NCBI GenBank assembly: GCA_035301345.1
Contig: DATGUM010000015.1
Location: forward strand, 1 to 44,092
Length of the DNA: 44,092 bases
Source: CALAMD01 sp035301345
GTDB taxonomy: Bacteria; Bacillota; Bacilli; Bacillales; Amphibacillaceae
Direction: 5' to 3'
This document shows, in pieces, positions 40,072 to 44,092 of the stretch; positions within the stretch are counted from its first letter, which is position 1, and each line of letters starts with the position of its first letter. A program made the translations under genes and the position numbers. The notes under the pieces are model-generated. The model did no database searches, was not told the DNA's origin, and saw nothing but the letters and a program-made list of their open reading frames with translations.

Positions 40072-41027
40072 AGAAACTGTTATATTTATTTTTGTTCGGG
40101 GGGATAATTTTTTCGGCAGGTTGCACGCAGCAAACGGATGAAGAGGATAAAGACGTTGAAGAAGATTTGAGCGTGATTGAACCTGAAGCATTTGGCGAAG
40201 TGCTTTTAGCTGGTGAATATAAACGAATCTACGAGTGGATGAGCGATGAATTTAAAGCTGAAGTGAGTGGGAGAGAGTTGAAGAAGCTCGGTCAATCATT
40301 TAATGAAGGTGTTACGTCATATAACATGCTATCAGAGGTTCCTTTTGAGGAACGTGCGACTTTGTATACGTGGGCAGATGATGCTGAAGAAAAAGGATTA
40401 GTCGTTGTGATGGATGATGACGGAATGATTGAAGGCTTACAATTACTGCCACTTTCAGACGCGCATGACAGTGATGACGTCTACACAGAGACAGTATTTG
40501 ATTTGCCATTTGAAGATGAATGGTTCGTCTTTTGGGGTGGAACGAACGCTTTAACGAACTATCATTACGAACATGAGAACCAACGCTACGCTTATGACTT
40601 TATGCAAATGAAAGATAAACGATCATTTGCTGGCGATAAAGAGAAGAATGAAAGTTATTATGCGTTTGGACAACCGTATCTCGCGTCAGCTGACGGAACA
40701 GTCGTCGCTGTTGAAAATAATATAGCAGATAATGAACCTGTTGGGGAAAGCAATGAAGAAGAACCACTCGGTAATCATGTCATTATTGATCACGGAAATG
40801 ATGAATTTAGTTATTTAGCGCATTTTAAGGAAGGTTCGATAGACGTTACGGAAGGTGATGACGTCACGCGTGGAGACGTGCTCGGACAAGTCGGTAATTC
40901 AGGGAATTCGAGCGAACCACATATTCACTTTCACGTCGCAGATTCAGCAGATCCTTATACGTCTAAAAGTATCCGCATTCAGTTGGAAGTTGGTGATCTC
41001 GTTCAAGGCGATACGATAAATAATTGA
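40068..41027 (+). CDS. Lipoprotein with M23 (LytM) peptidase domain
   Basis: The 319-aa protein has a signal ending in SAGC (Cys19), a DUF3887-like segment (about 38-85, LLAGEYKRIYEWMSDEFKAE), and a C-terminal M23 metallopeptidase fold. Zinc-site motifs are the NQRYAYDF segment (near residue 180), HVIIDHG, YLAHF and the final HIHFHV. The first histidine of the classical HxxxD motif is not plain here (RYAYD), as in other Bacillus members of this subgroup. It likely acts on peptidoglycan peptides or is a non-enzymatic wall regulator. Confidence 0.85.
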   Translation: MKKLLYLFLFGGIIFSAGCTQQTDEEDKDVEEDLSVIEPEAFGEVLLAGEYKRIYEWMSDEFKAEVSGRELKKLGQSFNEGVTSYNMLSEVPFEERATLYTWADDAEEKGLVVVMDDDGMIEGLQLLPLSDAHDSDDVYTETVFDLPFEDEWFVFWGGTNALTNYHYEHENQRYAYDFMQMKDKRSFAGDKEKNESYYAFGQPYLASADGTVVAVENNIADNEPVGESNEEEPLGNHVIIDHGNDEFSYLAHFKEGSIDVTEGDDVTRGDVLGQVGNSGNSSEPHIHFHVADSADPYTSKSIRIQLEVGDLVQGDTINN

Positions 41028-41074
41028 GATGCTTGCACGTGGAAGTTTATTGAGATAAAAATGGTATTAAAGGA

Positions 41075-41278
41075 GTGCTTAATATTCAGTCATTAGGGAA
41101 ACTCTTAACGACGATATTCTTGCTGTTCGTCATTGGCATCACTGTATATGCAGTATTTGTTAAAGATATGATTCAGTGGAAATATGGCGCACTTATTATT
41201 GTCGTCATAGTGATGTACGCAATTATATTTTTAAAAGTACCCGAAACAATTAAACGAATCATTCGTAATTACTTATAA
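41075..41278 (+). CDS. Small two-helix membrane protein, start uncertain
   Basis: The frame encodes two hydrophobic helices (FLLFVIGITVYAVFV and YGALIIVVIVMYAIIFL) and a basic end (IKRIIRNYL). The only standard start, a GTG at 41075, lies in the ribosome binding site AAAGGAG (41069-41075). An ATT at 41084 has ideal spacing (8 bases) and could be a rare start, giving 64 aa. No family is recognised. Confidence 0.5.
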   Translation: MLNIQSLGKLLTTIFLLFVIGITVYAVFVKDMIQWKYGALIIVVIVMYAIIFLKVPETIKRIIRNYL

Positions 41279-41282
41279 AAGG

Positions 41283-41310
41283 GCATGATATTAATCATGC
41301 TCTTTTTCTT
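41283..41310. terminator. Bidirectional terminator
   Basis: GCATGAT (41283-41289) pairs with ATCATGC (41294-41300); TCTTTTTCTT follows on the + strand, CCTTTTAT on the minus strand. It ends the M23 operon and the convergent 55-aa gene, whose stop codon lies in the loop. Confidence 0.75.
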
Positions 41311-41458
41311 CTGTGTCTTCTTCATGAAATTCTGTATCAGATTGGCCTGTTATATAATCAAAAGGTGTATAACTATTATCAGGAACTCCTTTTCCAGAGA
41401 GCACTTTGTATACAACAATACAGATGAGGATAATAATCAAAATGGAAAAGATACTCAT
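41291..41458 (-). CDS. Small single-helix membrane protein, DUF3951-like
   Basis: The minus strand encodes 55 aa: a membrane helix (MSIFSILIIILICIVVYKVL), a short loop, SYTPFDYITGQ, and an acidic tail ending EEKEHD. The YTPFDYITGQ motif after one helix is what I remember of DUF3951 proteins of Bacillus; their function is unknown. A ribosome binding site-like AAAAGGATGATG lies 5 to 12 bases before the ATG. The rest of the 41279-41606 gap holds only a terminator and a promoter. Confidence 0.7.
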   Translation of the reverse strand: MSIFSILIIILICIVVYKVLSGKGVPDNSYTPFDYITGQSDTEFHEEDTEEKEHD

Positions 41459-41544
41459 CGTTTCATCATCCTTTTATTATTATTTTTGGAAAATAATGGC
41501 CTAACTTCAGTGTAACATGAGGGATTACTCTGACAAAAGCTAGC

Positions 41545-41573
41545 TTGTTTATTTTACGTGAGAGAAATATGTT
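41545..41573 (+). promoter_or_regulatory. Possible promoter for the MazG-helicase unit
   Basis: TTGTTT at 41545-41550 and TATGTT at 41568-41573 have 17-base spacing. It lies about 30 bases before the first gene. Confidence 0.5.
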
Positions 41574-41606
41574 AGAATTGAATCAAAGCGTTGAGGGAGT
41601 GTCGGT

Positions 41607-41933
41607 ATGCCAGTTTATAATAAACTTGTTCGTGATAAAATCCCAGCAATCATTGAAGCGGATGGAAAAGCTTGTACAACACGTATTTTAAATGAAAAAG
41701 AATATGAACTTGCGTTAGAAAAGAAATTAGTTGAAGAGGTCAATGAATTTTTATCAGCTGATGAGCAAGCGGAATCAGTAGAAGAGTTGGCAGATATATT
41801 AGAGATCATTCGATCACTTGCTTATGTACAAGGGTCGTCTTTTGAAGACGTTGAACGCGTGAGAGCAGATAAGTTTGAAAGTCGTGGTGGTTTTAAACAA
41901 GGAGTTTACTTAATGGAGGTAAAAGATGAGTAA
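41607..41933 (+). CDS. MazG-like nucleotide pyrophosphohydrolase
   Basis: The 108-aa all-helical protein starts MPVYNKLVRDKIPAIIEADG and carries the EExxE...ExxD metal motif of the MazG/HisE superfamily (Glu43, Glu44, Glu47, then Glu60 and Asp63). It belongs to the short group often labelled phosphoribosyl-ATP pyrophosphohydrolase-like but is not HisE of histidine synthesis; it most likely hydrolyses non-canonical or excess NTPs. Its last 8 bases overlap the helicase gene, so the two are made together. Confidence 0.85.
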   Translation: MPVYNKLVRDKIPAIIEADGKACTTRILNEKEYELALEKKLVEEVNEFLSADEQAESVEELADILEIIRSLAYVQGSSFEDVERVRADKFESRGGFKQGVYLMEVKDE

Positions 41934-43965
41934 GGATATTTCATTAATTACTCATCAATTATATGAACAATTAAAAGAAGATATTAGATCATCTAAGACA
42001 ATCTTTATTTTATCTGCATTTTTAATGAATTCCGGGGTACGCCTTATTAAAGATGATTTGCAATATGCTTTAAATAAAGGTGCTGACGTTAAGATTTTAA
42101 CGGGTGATTATATGTATGTCACACAACCGGAAGCCCTTCAGACATTATTAGATTTAGACGGACAATCACTAGAAGTGAGACTTTGGAAAAGTGAGGGGAT
42201 ATCATTTCATCCTAAGTCTTTTCTCTTTAATCATGATGACAAAGGGGCAATTATCGTTGGGTCTTCTAATCTTTCAAAGTCTGCATTAACGAGTGGTGTT
42301 GAGTGGAACGTACGAATTAATAAAACGGTCAATCAACAAGTGTTTAATCAAGCAATGGATGATTTTATGCATTTGTTTTATGCAAAAAACACACGAGTGA
42401 TCAACGATGAAACGATTAATCAATATAAAGCGCTCTATAAACAATTTGCAGCAACCCAGCCTCATTTCGTGCAAAAGTTAACTGATCAAGAAGCAATCGA
42501 TATGACTTTACCGATGATACGAGATTCAGACAAAATAAAGGAACCAACTGACGTCTATCATGTGCCATTAACACCAAGACCATCTCAGAAGGAAGCGTTA
42601 AAAGCGTTAGAAACAACGTATGAAGAAGGTTACAATAAATCCTTAGTCGTTATGGCAACTGGTTTAGGGAAAACGTATTTGGCAGCGTTTTTTGCTAAAA
42701 AGTTTTCAAAAGTCCTTTTTATCGCTCACCGTGAAGAGATATTAAAGCAAGCTCGTCAATCATTTGAAGCTGTTTTACACATAGCAGGAGGCCTTTTTTA
42801 CGGAAATGAGAAAGATACATCACCTCCATTCATTTTTGCTTCTATTTATACGCTAAGCATGAAGGAACACTTATATACGTTTAAAAAAGATGACTTTGAT
42901 TTAATTGTTATCGATGAGTTTCATCATGCGGCAGCAAAAAGTTATCAGCACGTTATTGACTATTTTGAGCCAAAGTTTCTGCTCGGATTAACAGCAACAC
43001 CCGAACGAACAGACGGAAAGGACATTTTTTCTATTTGTGAAGGGAATGTTGCTTATGAAATTAATTTTATTGAGGCGATTAGAAACAATTGGTTAAGTCC
43101 ATTTAAATACTATGGCGTCAAAGATGATATTGATTATGAACAAATAAAGTGGCTTGGCTCGCGTTATCATTCTGAGCAGTTAAAAGTTAAACAACTGAAT
43201 CATATGCGTGCAGAGCATATTTTTAAAAATTGGCAAAACCGAAAGCAGACACGAACGTTAGCATTTTGTTCTTCGATTGAACAGGCAAATTTTTTAACGA
43301 ATTATTTTAATGAGCAAGGAGTAGAGGCGATAAGCTTAACGTCACAGACTATTCATATGACACGTGATGAGGCAATTAAAGCATTGGAAAAGCGTCGGAT
43401 TGACGTTATATTTACTGTCGATCTTTTTAATGAAGGTGTTGATATCCCGTCAGTTGATACTCTGTTGTTCGTTCGTCCGACAGAATCACTCGTCGTTTTT
43501 ACTCAACAAATAGGAAGAGGTTTGCGATTGCATAATGGGAAATCACATTGTGTGATTATCGATTTGATTGGAAATTACCGTCATGCCGATGTAAAATTAT
43601 CTGTTTTTAACAGTCATGATATTTCGGTAGACTCATTAAATGACTTTACAAACTTGCCTCAAGGCATTGAAATTGAGTTAGAAACAGAAGTCATTGATTT
43701 ATTGAAAGAAATGAAACGTAAACGTAGTCCGAGGCGTGAACGGGTAATGATGAGTTATTATCGTGTAAAGGACGAACTTGGTAGAAGGCCTACTTATTAT
43801 GAAATGCATTTGAACGGTTCTGTCTCGTCGCGAGACTTTCGCCAACTTCACGGGAGCTACTTTGGTTTTTTATATGCAATAGGTGAGTTAACAGAACGAG
43901 AAAAAAATATTTATGAAACGTACCAGCAATGGTTTAAGAAAATAGAAAAAGAGGTTGTACAATAA
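41926..43965 (+). CDS. PLD-nuclease/SF2 helicase fusion, short form
   Basis: The 679-aa protein has an N-terminal phospholipase D-like domain with one HKD-type motif (FHPKSFLF, His95 and Lys97; GSSN at 112-115), then an SF2 helicase: Walker A TGLGKT (245-250), DEFH box (330-333), LGLTATPERTDGKD, and motif VI QQIGRGLR. After the helicase comes RPTYYEMHLNGSVSSRDFRQL, the opening of the DUF3427-type C-terminal region, but the protein ends some 40 residues later, where relatives go on for 200 or more. Likely DNA repair or defence; it overlaps the MazG-like gene and ends at a terminator. Confidence 0.88.
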   Translation: MSKDISLITHQLYEQLKEDIRSSKTIFILSAFLMNSGVRLIKDDLQYALNKGADVKILTGDYMYVTQPEALQTLLDLDGQSLEVRLWKSEGISFHPKSFLFNHDDKGAIIVGSSNLSKSALTSGVEWNVRINKTVNQQVFNQAMDDFMHLFYAKNTRVINDETINQYKALYKQFAATQPHFVQKLTDQEAIDMTLPMIRDSDKIKEPTDVYHVPLTPRPSQKEALKALETTYEEGYNKSLVVMATGLGKTYLAAFFAKKFSKVLFIAHREEILKQARQSFEAVLHIAGGLFYGNEKDTSPPFIFASIYTLSMKEHLYTFKKDDFDLIVIDEFHHAAAKSYQHVIDYFEPKFLLGLTATPERTDGKDIFSICEGNVAYEINFIEAIRNNWLSPFKYYGVKDDIDYEQIKWLGSRYHSEQLKVKQLNHMRAEHIFKNWQNRKQTRTLAFCSSIEQANFLTNYFNEQGVEAISLTSQTIHMTRDEAIKALEKRRIDVIFTVDLFNEGVDIPSVDTLLFVRPTESLVVFTQQIGRGLRLHNGKSHCVIIDLIGNYRHADVKLSVFNSHDISVDSLNDFTNLPQGIEIELETEVIDLLKEMKRKRSPRRERVMMSYYRVKDELGRRPTYYEMHLNGSVSSRDFRQLHGSYFGFLYAIGELTEREKNIYETYQQWFKKIEKEVVQ

Positions 43966-44002
43966 ATGGTGTTGGTGAAGTATTTTCACTGACACCATTT
44001 TT
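43964..44002 (+). terminator. Terminator after the helicase gene
   Basis: TGGTGTTGGTGAA pairs with TTCACTGACACCA through 13 positions (two T.G wobbles) around GTAT, followed by TTTTTAT. Confidence 0.88.
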
Positions 44003-44012
44003 ATGTTGATAA

Positions 44013-44089
44013 AAATAGAAAACAAGTGAATTTCCCTGTAGAATATAAGTCGCCAAACCAATCCTAGGAGGGAAACCACTTGTCTATTT
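44013..44089. repeat. Long imperfect inverted repeat enclosing a start site
   Basis: AAATAG (44013-44018) and ACAAGTGAATTTCCCT (44022-44037) face AGGGAAACCACTTGT (44069-44083) and CTATTT (44084-44089). In RNA this would form a hairpin of about 20 pairs with a 31-base loop, whose 3' arm holds part of the ribosome binding site AGGAGGG and the TTG start codon at 44080. Confidence 0.65.
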
Positions 44090-44092
44090 CTA
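44080..44092 (+). CDS. Start of a coding region cut by the window, possibly a transposase
   Basis: AGGAGGG at 44066-44072 stands 7 bases before TTG at 44080, which opens a frame reading (M)SIS to the window end. Only four codons are visible, so the product cannot be identified. A start codon buried in a long hairpin just after a gene-end terminator is a common feature of insertion sequences, where it limits transposase made from outside transcripts. Confidence 0.35.

Noticed and set aside
1..44092. CRISPR arrays, tRNA or rRNA genes
   Set aside because: I saw no regularly spaced repeats and no tRNA arms or rRNA-like segments; a covariance search would settle tRNA.

Overview
The window is chromosomal DNA of a low-GC Gram-positive bacterium of the Bacillaceae (Bacillota). 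The evidence is the gene order of the S10-spc-alpha ribosomal cluster, followed by ecfA1-ecfA2-ecfT-truA-rplM-rpsI as in Bacillus, strong AGGAGG-type ribosome binding sites, several TTG and GTG starts, the zinc form of S14, and a ykkC-type guanidine riboswitch. Very acidic secreted lipoproteins, a BCCT betaine-type carrier and pervasive acidic surfaces would suit a salt- or alkali-adapted member, but that is inference; I cannot name the genus.

Positions 1-10782 are one ribosomal supercluster on the + strand: rpsC (5' end cut off), rplP, rpmC, rpsQ, rplN, rplX, rplE, rpsN, rpsH, rplF, rplR, rpsE, rpmD, rplO, secY, adk, a KOW-domain gene, infA, rpmJ, rpsM, rpsK, rpoA, rplQ. The map gene usual between adk and infA is absent. 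Two spacers, before rpoA and before rplQ, are full of inverted repeats. Positions 10855-15229 hold the energising module of an ECF vitamin transporter, truA, and rplM-rpsI behind a probable L13 autoregulatory leader.

From 15.3 kb on the DNA is accessory: a GNAT acetyltransferase, an XRE membrane regulator, three exported acidic proteins, a pirin, a guanidine-I riboswitch with a two-subunit guanidine exporter, and an SDR dehydrogenase. Next comes a module of a GntR/FCD regulator diverging from a threonine aldolase and an SDF-family symporter. In that symporter the arginine that selects acidic substrates is replaced by isoleucine, so a neutral amino acid such as threonine is the likely substrate. 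A minus-strand group (unknown 100-aa protein, YagU-like protein, double YdcZ transporter) diverges from a BCCT carrier that has an attenuator-like hairpin in its leader.

Positions 30.3-36.0 kb carry a run of + strand genes: a membrane protein with an internally repeated layout, a small membrane protein, a UvrA-like ABC ATPase, a cytosolic YcdB-like protein, and an arylamine N-acetyltransferase. On the minus strand follow a sulfide-detoxification pair (CstB-type persulfide dioxygenase-rhodanese and a single-domain rhodanese) behind a CsoR/CstR-like operator, and an SDR whose promoter carries a palindrome that the divergent TetR regulator may bind. The right end has small membrane proteins, an M23 lipoprotein, a 55-aa membrane protein on the minus strand, and a two-gene unit of a MazG-like pyrophosphohydrolase and a PLD-helicase that seems to lack the C-terminal part of its family. 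The last 90 bases look like the left end of an insertion sequence whose start codon lies in a long hairpin. No tRNA, rRNA or CRISPR array was seen.
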